NCBI GenBank assembly: GCA_037349105.1
Contig: JAYJMM010000106.1
Location: 186,001-250,000 of the forward strand
Length of the DNA: 64,000 bases
Source of the DNA: Limnomonas spitsbergensis
Taxonomy: Eukaryota; Chlorophyta; Chlorophyceae; Chlamydomonadales
Direction of reading: 5' to 3'
The notes beneath the pieces are model-generated. The model searched no databases. It was not told where the DNA came from and saw only the letters and a program-made list of their open reading frames with translations. Position numbers and translations under genes: made by a program. Positions 31,988-45,100 of the stretch are shown piece after piece. Numbering within the stretch: the first letter of the stretch is position 1; every line of letters starts with the position of its first letter.

Positions 31988-32143
31988 GATGGTAACGTCG
32001 CGGACGCGGCCTGGGCCCATGTCGCGTTGTTTCCTTAAACCCCAAGCCCCAGCGGGGCGTAGTTTTCTTTCTTTCTTCAGAAGGGCTGATTCCATTAAGG
32101 GAACATCGCAGCTCGGGGCCGATGCCACATCCGTACTGTTACC
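31988..32143 (+). mobile_element. Inverted pair of family B 3' ends
   Basis: A plus-strand copy (31988-32078, GGTAACGTCGCGGACGCGGC through to a TTTTCTTTCTTTCTT tail) is followed by an inverted copy (about 32097-32143, ending CCGTACTGTTACCAT). The inverted copy is continuous with the minus-strand LINE remnant that follows. Confidence 0.6.
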
Positions 32144-33060
32144 ATGAAACAAGAGTGAGGCTAGCTAGTCTGGCTATGATGTTTTCTGTTTGTAGTTATA
32201 TAGGCGTTGGTGCCTTCAGCACTGAAGTGTCCAATCCTTCTCCTAGTCTGTACCATGCTGTGCATGTATTTGATGGCTTGTATGTGCATTCGCGTCCGCG
32301 TTTCTTTGCTTGGTACGGTGTGAGACCTAGTGTTTGCATTTGTGCCAAGGTGAGTTCCCTGTAGACTATGCCAGATGTGCCTACGAGAATGGGGACGAAC
32401 TTGATGTCGCCCTTTCATAATCCATTTTGTATGAGTTCCTGTATGAGTTGGGTGTGTTGGTCCTTACATGAGGCCAATTGTGCATCTGGTTGTGTGTCCC
32501 GGCAGAACTTGAACTCTATGATGAAGATGACTGAGCCGCTCTATCGGCTTTCTGCTGGACTTGCATGATGTCCGGTTGGAATTTCTTTTTCCCAGTGGCT
32601 GGTCTGGACATCTTTGAGCCTCCAGGAGTTCTGGAGGAATGGGAATCTATCTGTTCACTCTTATTGCTGGGCCGCCAGCTTTATTGCAGTTTTCTGCTGT
32701 GCCTAGGTCAGCCATGACCAGGTCCCCTCCCATGTCTCCTTTAGATATGGCTTTAAGGAGGATCCTGCCGGTGTGGTGGTGCCGTGCTATGTACATTTTC
32801 AGCATCTCATGGGTAACGCATGAGCCCGTCATACATATGCCCCGCGCTGTATTGTTCGTTGCAAAGAGCAGGCATCTGTCGTGGGTGCTCTCACCGCTTC
32901 TGTACGCGAGCTCGTTGTTCCACAGACATCCATCCGTGGCGCCACTTGAGGGTTGTTCTTCTCTCAACGTGGGTGAAAGCGGGGTTGGTCATGAAGGAGT
33001 TGCAGATTTCGCCATCAGCCCACCCTGTCAGCCCTGGTAATAGACACTGGCTGTGTTGGC
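32144..33060 (-). pseudogene. Endonuclease-type LINE C-terminal remnant, minus strand
   Basis: Read on the minus strand, frames give a degraded zinc-knuckle region, MYIARHHHTGRILLKAISKG, LVMADLGTAENC and, nearer the 3' end, KFVPILVGTSGIVYRE followed by HIQAIKYMHSMVQTRRRI. The last two blocks match the C-terminus of restriction-like-endonuclease LINE proteins (ILLG-xG-IY, LHxxAIxxLxxIVxxRR). Frameshifts and stops break it several times. It runs tail-to-tail towards the plus-strand remnant at 31060-31711. Confidence 0.65.
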
Positions 33061-33279
33061 TCGTCCGAGTCTCAGCCTTTCGTGCACGTGGTTGTGTAGG
33101 GCATCGTTGCGATTTTTGATCCCCCCGCCCTTTCGGCTCGGGTGTTGCCTGAGTGAAGCGACTGCGAACGGCCAGTACGACGCGTGCATGCTGGCCTGCT
33201 TCAGGGTTGATGAGTGAGGATTGTCGAGTCACACTTATCGGGGGCGCGGGCTGCTATTAAGGTGCTGTTTCCTAATGTC

Positions 33280-33715
33280 GTGTTTCCACTGGTATTCTGT
33301 CGGGCAACCGACGCGGTTTAAGGCCCAATTTCGACCCAACTGCCGCAAACCGACACGGTTTAGGCCTTTCCGTTCGAGGCCGAAGCCACGCATTCAAGAA
33401 TAGCCTACACCTCGTCGATGACCAGCTATTCTGTGAGTTGGTTGCCTCTTGGTTTAAGGAACCATCTCAGCGCGAAAGATCGTTCGTCATTAAAGACGCC
33501 ATTTCTATTGCCATATCGAAATAAGCGGCGACACTTGTGGTTCCGAGGTCACGAATCGTCGCAGAACGTATCGGCGCCCCTAGATCAGACCTCTGGCACT
33601 AGGAAGTTTGCTGTGAACTTCACGGGTTTCAGTGTAAACAATTTAGGTTTCAGGCGTGAAAATCACAATCGCGCAACCGGATTCAAACCGCGCTGGTTTG
33701 AGGCCACTGCTTCTA
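33280..33715 (-). mobile_element. 440-bp family F element, copy 2
   Basis: The inverse of 10922-11361: it begins GTGTTTCCACTGGT (33280-33293) and runs through CCGACACGGTTTAGGCC, CTTGGTTTAAGGAACCATCT and AACCGCGCTGGTTTGAGGCC. The expected second terminus is degraded to CACTGCTTCTACT. Identity to copy 1 looks like 85-90% with several indels. Confidence 0.75.
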
Positions 33716-36252
33716 CTAATTTCTTCCCGATGTACCCGTTTGAGCTGTGCGCTTTTACTACTTTCACTAACTCGATTGGTCAGCCAATTTTTTTACTATG
33801 ACTCGATGACAATCCGTACCTGTAGCTACCAACGGGTTCCGGGCCGCGAAGCTGCCCAACATACTATTACGTTCGTACAGATATCCGGAAGGGCCTTTCC
33901 CTTTACGCAGGGGGTACTCAAGATCGTCATCATTTACAAACTCGAACGGACGAACATCGGAGCATGGCAGGCACACATACGCGCGATGAGTGCATGGGCC
34001 GGCATGATGTCATCACACATCTATCCCATCCAGCGAGGGAAGGACAGCTTTTCGGGCGGGCAGGAGGCGATCGGACGTTTATACACAGGAGCGGCCCAAT
34101 CTGCATGTGCGACCACAATATCAGAATCAAGTAAGCATGCCTGTCCTCATAGCATGTTAGTGCAAAGCAGACATGCCCTTTATCATACTGATAATGTGTG
34201 GTCAATAACGGGCATGCAACGCCTGCAGCTAGCCCTCTAATGAGAAGCTGTTGAGCGAGGTATGTACCGGCATTACTGCGCATGCATCACCGACATGAAC
34301 TCAACCTGCGACGCAACGACTCTTGGAATCACACGTAGTTGTTTGGCTATCCACCGGGGGGGGGGCGCATTCTAGCATTCATCAAGGCACGTATCACTCG
34401 CTTTCAGCCCGCTGTCCGGAGGAATTGTGAGGAGCGGTAGTGTGGCAAAAGAAAGTTGAGATTAAGGGCTGGCTTGGCAAAGCAATGTGAAGAAAACCAG
34501 ACAGGGCGGGTGCATAGCGCCGCGCTTTGCCGCATGCACCATTGCATACCGGTATGGCATTAATGGCATGCATGCATGGTGCATGAATGGTTCCATGCAT
34601 GGCACCTACTGTGCCGCGGGATGCGCATCGCAATACCCTGCGCATATGTAGCTTTGACATGCAGAAAAGTCCCCAAAGTTGTATTCTGCGACGTTGTATC
34701 CAACGCCCTTGAAAGGCTCGGTGTTGCAAAAAGGTCGCAAAGCTATGCTTGGAAAACTAGATTCCTAGCATACTAGTGTTGTGTTTGCATGACATGCAAA
34801 CTGCACAGTGGACGTGGTTATGGAATGTTGTATATTTTGCAGCTGACATAGCCCGGGACATTCCCAGGTGGTAATTTCATCACGTTTCACTGAGACCTAC
34901 CACCGAACCCTTATGCCAGCCAGAGCGTGACCCCGAAGCCAGCAATCGAGCTAGTCTAGCGTACCAAACGCGGCCTTCCGCTAGGGTTGCCCCCAAGATC
35001 ACCGCCAGAGATTTATGGGTAAGAATCTGACGTGGCGATTGTCATACATGTATGATTAGTATGAACAAAAGCCTTTTAAAGTCATACCGCTTACCCCTGT
35101 CCAGTGTGTCTTGCACTAACAGGGGATGGGGGGAGTGAGGTTCTCGGAGGAACGGGTAGTGTTCAGGAAAGCACCGGAGATAGATCAATTTATGCTGACG
35201 TTTTGATAAGCATTGATACGCAGTGAGAAGCAGGTTCTCATACGTAATTTTTTAGTTACTTCTTGGTCAATGCCTGGGGCTTGGGCATAGTTTGCTTTCT
35301 TGACAGCTAGGCTGCACCAAAAACCCACTGGACATTTTTAAGTAGCAACAACTCGTATGTAATATGCATGCATCAGGAAGTAATAATGAAGGAAATGATG
35401 CCCCCTTCATAATGCAGGGCATGCATGGGAAGGGGCATCACGGTTCGGGTAGTTTGGGTAGTTCTGGTAGCTGGGGGCTAGTCTTCCTGAGGGTCAATCG
35501 ACATCTGCGCGTTTATCATAAATTTTAGGAACTAAATTCTTCCTGAGAACTGTCCATAGCGTCAGTAATATTTTGGTGCATCTGTCACATAACACAGCTG
35601 CCATCTTGCATGGTGTTTGCTGCAAGTATGTCTGCATGGCAGTTTGCGCGCAGCCAGGCTTTTTACAGGAACCTAGGCACTCAAGGCAGCGGATTTCGTC
35701 CTTAAAATCCTAATTAATCATGTCGCATGCTGATCAGAACAATACCGCCGCTCAGTTACTCGCTAGTAATACCTTAGATCGCAATAGACCTCGCTAATAA
35801 ATAATGATTGGCCTGTGCAGACATAACTGTGCAGTAATAACTATAAGAACACTTCAAAAATTGCGCTGCACGGAGTAGGAATAGCCACAAAAACTGTACA
35901 CAAGTAACTTTCCAGTCCAGAATGCTGCTTTGCCCCTCTTTATTTCTGCTTTGGCTGTGCCTTGACTGTAGAGTCTAGGTGTGGGACTGGTAGCCAAGTG
36001 GCCCCTACAATTCCCTTTACTTTATTGGGTATATTGGGGGGGGCTTTGTCTCTTGGGGGTGAGCTGTCAGTTGTCAAGTTCATATTCAGTTGGGGTTGAT
36101 GGGCCCGGCCATGCTGCATTGGTTGGATTAAAAGTGTCCCTGCTCAGGTGTTGTGATTGCCAGTCCATGTGCCTTGCATGTAAGCCTGGTCTGGTCTCAA
36201 AGCTCTGTTTCCAGCTGCAAAATCTACTTAGGTCAGAAAGAAAGAAAGAAAG
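33716..36252. other. Intergenic, nothing recognised
   Basis: No gene supported. Frames up to 117 codons lack family resemblance. A G10 run lies near 34358-34367 and a GCATGCATGGTGCATG cluster near 34567-34606. Confidence 0.4.
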
Positions 36253-36345
36253 ACTCCTCCTCCGCCGAAGCAGGAGGCGTGAGAACTGCTCGAACCACAA
36301 CAGCTCTATCCAGGTTCGTAGGATAGCCCGCTCACGACATTCTGC
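36253..36345 (+). repeat. Dispersed repeat family E copy
   Basis: Very similar to 30660-30752. The sequence after it (36346-36480), read on the minus strand, has a tRNA A-box-like GGGCTCAGTGGTACTAAGC and, 40-50 bases later, GCGCTTCGTATCTTGCC, loosely B-box-like. Confidence 0.65.
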
Positions 36346-38345
36346 GGGGTGCAGTTTACGAAGCACCAGACGTTTTCCCCGCATACACCTGGAACACGGT
36401 GAATGGAACCTTGGCAAGATACGAAGCGCAGACCTCAGGGTGGACGGCCAATCAGCTTAGTACCACTGAGCCCACCGGGGATCACTTAGGTCTGAGGTGG
36501 GCAGAGGTGGGCAGATGGGCCTCGTGTTTATTTGCATTTTCAACATTGCCTCTGCCAGCTGCGCAAGACAGGGAATGTTTTGTAGTTTTCTGAGCAGGGC
36601 ATAGATCCACATATCTCGTCATGGGAATATCTCATATGATACTAGCTAAGTCCTTCCCTTCCATCCAAACTTTTTGCTTGAGGGGCTGAAAGCTGCAAGA
36701 TTTTGTGAACGGCTGTTCATTGCTTGAAGCTCACAAATGACACTGAGGTGGCCGATCTACTTGGAACCTAGCATGAGCAGGACAATAGCATTAGCAACAT
36801 AGTGACAGAGGCTGAACCTAAAATACGTCATGTTCATGTCCACCAGATTTTTTTACTCGCGAGGGTAATCGTGGCTACCCCTAGAGTGCCAATCAGCTGC
36901 CCAAACTATTTGTGTGGTGCATGCGCTATGAATTAAAAACAGCAAATATCAAAAAAAACAGCATGCTGCAGCACTTATCTAGGCATAACATAAATGGTAA
37001 CGTTGCGGACGCGGCCTCGGCCAATGCCGTACTGTTTCCTAACATTCACGCCCGGACAGGTCGTAGTTTTATTTCTTTCTTGGGGAGCATGGGCTTATCC
37101 AAGTGGCCTTGCCTTGTCTCAGTGAAGAGTCTCGGTGTCAAGTTGTCTGCATTGCAGGAATATGCATGGCAATGCCATGCGTTCTGCATGATGCGTGCAG
37201 CATGCAGCACCCATGCCCGGCAGCTAGCTAACGGACGGCTGCCGGGCACGCTGCATGCTGCATGCCCGGCAGCTAACTGACGGACAGCATACTTCAGAAT
37301 ATATCTACAATGCCATCAAGGAGGGATCTTTAGACTGGTAGTGGGGCACTTCTGGAACTCAATGGCCTGGAAATTTCCTGGCAGGCAACGCTTGATTGTC
37401 AATAAATGCCTATAATTGTTGGGTTGCCTTAGAACGTGCAACGTGTGCCGGCGGAGGTTGTGGAGCGTTTTCTCCAGGCCAGTTCATTCATCAGTCCAGT
37501 GAAAGTATTTTGGCTGTTTTGGGGACTGAGGCTGTTCACTCAATATTTTTCACAGTTAGCATGTACTTTCATTGTCGTTCGCTCTATCTCCGACCATCGT
37601 CGTTGATTCATTGATGAGTGTGGCATGATTCTACATGTCTGGTACTTGTTCATCAGCTTAGTTCTTTCAACCCCTGAGTGGACTGGATGCCTTCGTCAGG
37701 CGTCCATCCAGATAGCGTGCTGACGTCGTGATTGCTAGCATCTAGCTAGCTGTCCATTTGTTGCTGCGTCCGTCGTTTATTAGTGGGGGGCAGGCAAATA
37801 TAGCGAACCTCGCGAGTGTCTAGTTAGGGAGGCCCGCTCATCCACTCACTCATCTCCACCTATCTGCTGGTAATTCATTCGCTCAGCGTTCATACTCGGC
37901 GGGCGACTAATGCCACGGCAGTTTCTCGAAAACTCTCCTACCGTCATTCAGTTTTATCTGGTAGCCCTCCTACAGACAATTTGAGGTAAAGTACAGCCAC
38001 GTTCTTGAAAACACTCGTTCTAAATTGCGGGGGCGAATTAGTTTTTGGTCTCGGAAGCGATCCAACGGACGGACTCTTTGTTATGATGAGTGATGGGTAC
38101 CAATCTTCGTACCAGATTTCACCCTGTATTTTAAATGCGTTCCGGCGGATGGATGCTCCGGAATGCATTCCAGCGGATGGGTGCTCTAGTATCTTAGTTT
38201 CGTCAGCCCTCAATTCCATTTAGGCTCCCCGTGTCCCCTGGGACCAATACCTCGCTTACTCTTTAACTTACATACCAAGCATTTACCATGAACTGATATG
38301 TCCAGCATCAGTCGAATGAGTAGCCAGGTAGTAGGATCCACTCAT
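36346..38345. other. Intergenic with one LINE 3'-end fragment
   Basis: A family B fragment lies at about 36993-37082 (plus; GGTAACGTTGCGGACGCGGC to TTTTATTTCTTTCTT). A CCCGGCAGCTA repeat is seen at about 37216-37275. No gene is recognised. Confidence 0.45.
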
Positions 38346-38575
38346 TTCTGGATCAAAGGGTGGTAGTAGGCTCCAACATTCTGCTGCTGGATAGTAGGCT
38401 TTAACATTCTGCTGGGGTAGCGGTAGTAGGCTCCAACATTCCAGGGATAGTAGGTTCCAATATTCTGCTGCCTGGGATAGCAGTAGTAGGCTCCAACATT
38501 CTGCTTCTGGATAGTAGGCTCCAATATTCAGTAGTAGGCTCCAACTTTCCAGGAATAGTAGGTTTACACATTCTG
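38346..38575 (+). repeat. Tandem repeat, GTAGTAGGCTCCAACATTC
   Basis: About seven degenerate units of GGATAGTAGGCTCCAACATT followed by CTGCTG, of 25-40 bp. Intergenic. Confidence 0.7.
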
Positions 38576-39135
38576 CCAGAATTTGCTGCTGAACTTAATC
38601 CTCAAGCTCCTTCTCGACTTGATCAGTTCTTAACAGTGCAAAAATGCAGCAGCTGCTACGAGGCTAATAAGTAGGAGCTGTATATCCTGGAGTGATGGGA
38701 AAGCTGGGACTTGGACATCAATTCTGAAGACGTCGGTCAGTATACAGGAGCTGCGTGGTAGATAGACTGGCCTCGTAATTAAACTAAATTTTGCTACAGA
38801 AAGACTGACTGATTCGGGTCACCTTCCACTTGGAATCTCAACCTTGTATCCACTACTTCATTCACACACAAATTTGACATGAACTCGATCCTCTCTGAGG
38901 AGACTGTGAGCATGCAGGCACTTACCGAGCACTGCCATGCTTCAGCTATCTCCTAGTGCTGTATAAGCTGCCTGTTTTAAAAGTGACGAGTTACATTCCT
39001 GTCTCTACCCTTGCCAGGCCTAATTACCAAGTCATCACCCCATTACCTCCGTCACTCCTCAGGCACCCGAGCTGCGGCTCAATCTATCTTCCCTCATCAT
39101 CCCCGCTCTGGCTAAGATAGACGACGATCCTGATC

Positions 39136-42100
39136 ATGCATGCTGGCGAGGACGAGGCTCAGTTCAAAAGGTCCAAAGCGGCAGCCTTACCCGCCAATCA
39201 TGATGATGCCAGCAGCAGTATGATTGCCGTCCCTTTGCCCAGCGCTGCACCTGCTGCTAGTGGTCTGGATGCTGGGGTCACTCAACAGCAGCAGGTGGCG
39301 GACCAGCAGGGTCCTCCGGTGAGAGGGGAGGTGGCGGACCAGCAGGGTCCTCCGGTGGGAGGGGAGGTGGCGGACCAGCAGGGTCCTCCGGTGGGAGGGG
39401 AGGGGGCGGACCAGCAGGGTCCTCCGGTGGGAGGGGAGGGGGCGGACCAGCAGGGTCCTCCGGTGGGAGGGGAGGTGGCGGACCAGCAGGGTCCTCCGGT
39501 GGGAGGGGAGGAGCTGTGTCGCAACAGTCGTGGGTTTACCGAACCAGCGGCGGGAGATGGCGGGTGCCCAGCAGCAGCAGCAGCCTTGCAGATGGAGGGG
39601 GCGGACCGGCAGCAAGATGGCCCGTTGGAAGGCGGGACAGAGCAGGGTCCCAGCATGGGGATCGGAACATTCCGGGGCACCAAGCTCACTATTCCCAAAT
39701 ACTCCACGGATGAGTTCAGGTTGTTCCAGTTCAAGGTCCGTTGTTAACCCTTATAAACCCTAACCTCTAAGCTGAATTAATTGTAGACCCTAACCTCAAT
39801 GTTCCTTGCAATGATAACCTTATATTAACCGGTAAATAAACTGCCTTTGAACATTCAGTCTCTTGGTTGGTTAGTTGATTTATCTAAGAAGAACTTTTCA
39901 GCCGTGGACCATGCATTCCTCCCATGCACTTCTGCCATGCACTTCTGCCATGCACTTCGGCCATGCACTTCTGCCATGCACTTCTGCCATGCACCTCTAC
40001 CAGGCACTTCTACCATGCAGTTCTGCCATGCAATTCTGCCATGCATTCCTGCCATACACGTTTGCTACGCTTACCTCCCATACACTTTTGCCATGCACTT
40101 CTCCCATGCACTGCTGCCATGCATTTCTGCAATACAAATATACCATTGGCAGCACTGCTGCCAAGCACTTTGCCCTGCAAAACTCCTCGCTCCGTGTTTA
40201 TTCACCATGCATTTCTGCCTTGCGTTTCCTTCACGCAGGTGGCGCCCTGCCGCAAAAAGACTCCCCATGACTGGCGGACATGTCCCTTTGCGCATCCAAC
40301 AGAGAATGCTCGCCGCCGAGACCCCCGCACCTTCCAGTACTGTGCAATAGCATGCCCCGACTATAAGCAGGTCAGCACCATGCAGTACCATGCAATGTAA
40401 CGCTCGCCCATGCAATCCCCACACCTGAGTTGCAGTGCCAAGCAGTACCTTGCAAGGAAAGAAAGGAAGCTACGGTCCGTGGGGGGCGTGACTGGAGAGT
40501 TAAGGAAACAGCGCAGCCTGGGCCGAAGCCACATCCGCGCAGAAACCGTGAGAAGAAAAGAAGACACGTCATAATTGATTACGGCGGCTTGCAGTTCTGA
40601 TTTAATTTCTCACCGGTTTTAGCAGGTCCAGTGGGGTAGTACCTTGCATGTCTGGACTACAGGCAGGTCAGTAGCTAGTAGTTCTCTCAGATTGATGAGT
40701 GCAATATCAATCATGCAACAGCTTTGTACTTGCATGTCATCAGTGGCTCAGACTGAGTGTACAGGTGTACACCACCTAGCGATGACCTGACTTCCATTTA
40801 TTGAGCAGGGTATCAGTGGCTCTAGAGGAGACCTTAAGAAAACAAGAAGAAAGCTGTGCCCAGATGGGATGTGGAGGATAGGGAAATGATTAACGCAGAT
40901 TGGGGCCCGAGCCACATCCGTGCCATAACCATCTAAAATAGTCCACTTATTGACGCTCTTAGAATGAGTTGTACAGCATGATAACATAAGTGGCAGGATA
41001 TGTATTATGTTTCATGCATGACACATATCAAATAGTGTCAGATTATTTGATGCACTTCTGACATGCACTTCTGACATGCACTTCTGACTACATACTGTAT
41101 GGTCCGCCCTTAATCAGTTCCACCTCCATCCCATACTGCATGCATGTCCAGGCTTTGTAACATGTCCAGGCTGTGTAACATGTCCAGGCTTTTTAATGCC
41201 CCGCACCGAATACTTACTAGTTCCTCCTCCTTTCCTTGCCTTACGCAGGGGATCTGTGTGCGGGGTGACACGTGTGCTTTCTCTCATGGCATGTTTGAGG
41301 CCCGGATGCACCCTTCACGATATAAGACACAGCTGTGCAAGGATGCATCAGTAGGTAAGTACTAAGGCTAGAATAAGGAAGGACAAAAAAATGAAGAAAT
41401 AAATATGGTCCAATTAGTAATTCTGGAAAGGTGGAGGCAACACCTCATTAAATATTGAGACACTATCCAGCAATGATGGGTTAGCCGGCATAGCTGGAGA
41501 GTTCAAGCTTATCTAGCCCATTAAGTTTTCTCAGGAGGCAAGCAACCTGTCCTGTTTTCATACATTTAAAATAATTTGTCCGTCATTCCTGTTTTTCAAA
41601 GACTATAAATAATCTGTCCGTCATTCCTGTTTTCCTGAACTCCGCAGGCCTCCTTTGGAATTCCACCAAGGTACTGCTGCCTCCTATGGTGTAGCATTAT
41701 TTCTTTCTTTATTACTGCCTGCTGCCTATATTTCGCAGGTTGCCACCGTCTTATTTGCTTCTTTGCTCACCGTCCAGAGGAGCTTCGCACACCAACCTAC
41801 ACGTGGATGCCTAGCAATGAGGTGCGGATGTAGAGCAGTGTTTCTTTCAGTGGGCACCTGACCACCGGTAGCGGGCCGCCGGGCGGCCACCACTGGGCCA
41901 ATTGGGACAACATCTTGACCGACCTATGGCCGGTGTCCTGAGCAGCAGGCACCTTGCTGCCCCAGGCCCCCACGGCTGTAGGCCGTGATGTAGCTAAATT
42001 GTGCTTAAGTGCACTAAAATAAACGCTGATATAGAAGCATGATGAGCCTGAACGGATCAACACGACACTGCCTGTCCCTAGAATGCTGCACCGTATTTCT

Positions 42101-45100
42101 GTCTCCACTCACAGCCTGCTGCCTGATCGCCTTCTCATTGTAAGTATTTTTGACCGCCTAAGATTCCTTGATAGGCTTGCTTCGAGGCACATAACTGCCA
42201 TGCACTAGTTCGTGCATGGATTTTCTTTACAGAACATCCAGATGTGACCCGTAATTATTCTCCACCTCCTGTCCTTTCACTGTTTTCCTAGGAGCTACAG
42301 GCAGCTGGCATCGCCCCTATTGGCCGAGCTGCTATGGCTGGGAACGTTGGCGAGGGCTTTGAAGTCGCCGGAGGTGTCGCACCCTTTTCACCTCCCGGTG
42401 CTGATGGTGAGACCAGAGGCATGATGGGCATGTCGCGCCTGGGAGTGCTGCCTACCTGCACGCCGGCCAGCTGCAGCTAGGGTATGAATACAGCTAGGGT
42501 ATGGTTGCAGCTAGGGTATGGCTGCAGCTAGGGTATGGTTGCAGCTAGGGTATGGTTACAGATAGGGTATGGTTGCAGCTAGGGTATGGTTGCAGCTAGG
42601 GTATGGTTACAGCTAGGGTATGGTTACAGCTAGGGTATGGTTACAGCTAGGGTATGGTTGCAGCTAGGGCATCGTTGCAGCTAGGGTATGGTTACAGATA
42701 GGGTATGGTTGCAGCTAGGGTATGGTTGCAGCTAGGGTATGGTTGCAGCTAGGGTATGGTTGCAGCTAGGGTATGGTTACAGATAGGGTGTGGCTGCAGC
42801 TAGGGTATGGCTGCAGCTAGGGTATGGTACTATGGTTACAACTAGGGTATGGTTGCAGCTAGGGTATGGTTGCAGCTAGGGTATGGTTGCAGCTAGGGTA
42901 TGGTTGCAGCTAGGGTATGGTTGCAGCTAGGGTATGGCTGTTGCCCAGGGCTACGCTTTCTGCACCTTGAGAGTGATGACAGACAGAGTCCGCTTCATGA
43001 TGAGCTGTGTACGGCCGTGTGCATCTGCCCGGCTGTTGTGTCCCTAGATTGCATAGTCGCCTCTGTTCATTTATTTCAAAGCTACGCTTGGAAATGGGGA
43101 GGATAACTCATGAGCAGAGTGGAAGGGGGGAGGTACCGCTGATGCTGATGGGGAGGCTAGGAGTGGGGTTTTTGTGTAAGGGTATCTGTTTGACCTGCTC
43201 ACTATGTTTGTTTTGCGATTAACGCATTACCGGAAAACCAGGGTGAAGTCAGGTGCCTTTCAGCTGGCCTTCAAAACATTGAGCAAGGCGCCCCTGCTCT
43301 ACCCCAACACACACAAACACATCGACAGAGGCCACTCTCACCTGACTACGGTCCTCCTCAACTGACTTAAATTAGGTCCCCCTCTACTGACCAAGTATCT
43401 CCTAAACTTACTAAAGTTCCCCTCAACTAGAAGTGATTTTTCAATTTCAAAAAAACAAGTAAGTTTCTCTTCAACTGCTTCGTGCAGTGATGGGCAGCCC
43501 AGGAGCGAGCCATCATCAGGAGGAGATTATGCCTGCAAGTCTGGAGGTCCTTGAGGGCAGGGCAGGTAGCAGCGGCTACCCCACTGGCTTGTACAGTGGT
43601 CAGCAGGCCACACACCTGTCGTTTCTCTCTCTGCAGCCCCTGGCCTCTGCTTCAGCTGCCCAGCTGCAGCCCAGCGGCAGCACCATCAATCCCCTGCAAC
43701 ACTGCAAACAGCAGGCTTCTGCGGCCGCCCAGCCGCAGCCCAGCAGCAGCTCAATCAGTCCCCTGCAACACTACCAGCAGCTGGCCTCTGTGGCCGCCCA
43801 GCCGCAGCCCAGAAGCAGCACTATCAGTCCCCTGCAACACTACCAGCAGCATGCCTCTGCGGCCGCCCAGCAGCAGCCCGGAAGCAGCTCCATCATCAGT
43901 CCCCTGCAACACAACCAGCAGCAGGCTTCTGCGGCCGCCCAGCCGCAGCCCGGTAGCAGCTCCATCAGTCCCCTGCAACACTACTGCCAACAGGTGCTCG
44001 CCGCAGACGAGCTCACCGCCGCACGCATCCAGCTGCTCCACGCAACCGCGGCTGGCAGCAGCAGCAGCAGCAGCATGGCTCATCAGTGGTCTTTCTCAGG
44101 CTCCTCTGGATCAGTCCAGCTGTTGCACCGCATCCATCCGGCAAGCTACTTAGAAAGAGTGGAGAGGTGCAGATGGGAGGAACAGAGAATTCAGCAGGGG
44201 CCGAACAGCGGTATCGCCGGCGTCGGTGGCCCTGCGGCAGCCCCGCCAGCTGATGATGCTGCCGCTTTGCTGAGGCAGCCGACTCTTTTGCAATCACCTC
44301 CTAGAGAGCTGGACGGTATCCCGACCCGACCGGCCGCGGCCACCTGCTTGTCGAGATCGGAACCGTTGCCACTGCTGCCGCCTCCTAGCACGCCGTTGCC
44401 AATACTTACTTCGTCAAGACCTTGGGCCGCGACCTCCTCATCATCGAGGCCAGTGCCACTGCTCGGTGCCACACCTCCGCGAATGAGCAACGCATTCGCA
44501 CGCCAGCACGGCCTAGACCCGCGGGACGACCCCGTGATCAATATGCAGAAGCTGGCCCAGGTGCGAGTGGGGGTGGCCCAGATGGGGGTGAGGGTGTAAG
44601 ACTGTGGGAGCGGTCGGTCCAGCTAGGGGCAGGTGTGGGTGGCACAGGCGGGTGGCAGGTACAGGTGTGGGTGGCACAGGCGGGTGGCAGGTACAGGTGT
44701 GGGTGGCACAGGCGCGTGGTAGGTACAGGTGTGGGTGGCACAGGCAGGTTGCAGGTACAGGTGTGGGAGGCACAGGCGGGTGGCAGGTACAGGTGTGGGA
44801 TCATGTGTGTATGTGTTTCCTCATGCTCATTTTCAAGTGCTGATTTTTGTTCTGGCGGAGCTACAGTTTCATTACTCAGCCTTCTCAAAGCAACTCATTG
44901 TGTATCAGGGCAGGGCATTCATCCTCATCAGGTACTTATATTGTCTTGTTTTTACCCGTTTTCTCTGTGTTAGTGCTGCTCTTGAATTGATTTTTACCCC
45001 TGTGTTCCGTGTTTTAGGTTATGCTTCTTGTGTCTTGTTTCCCCCCGGTTCACATACTGCCTGGCCCTTTCGCTTCAGGCTGTGGGTGCCTGCGTTAACT

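Noticed and set aside
33656..34240. 194-codon plus-strand frame
   Set aside because: Its first part lies in the family F MITE and the rest shows no family resemblance.
39187..39734. Minus-strand frames opposite CCCH exon 1
   Set aside because: Shadow of the 36-bp coding repeat; the plus-strand frame joins the zinc-finger exons in phase.
43551..44153. Alternative 200-codon frame in CCCH exon 6
   Set aside because: Shadow of the Ser/Pro/Gln repeat exon; it does not join neighbouring exons in phase.
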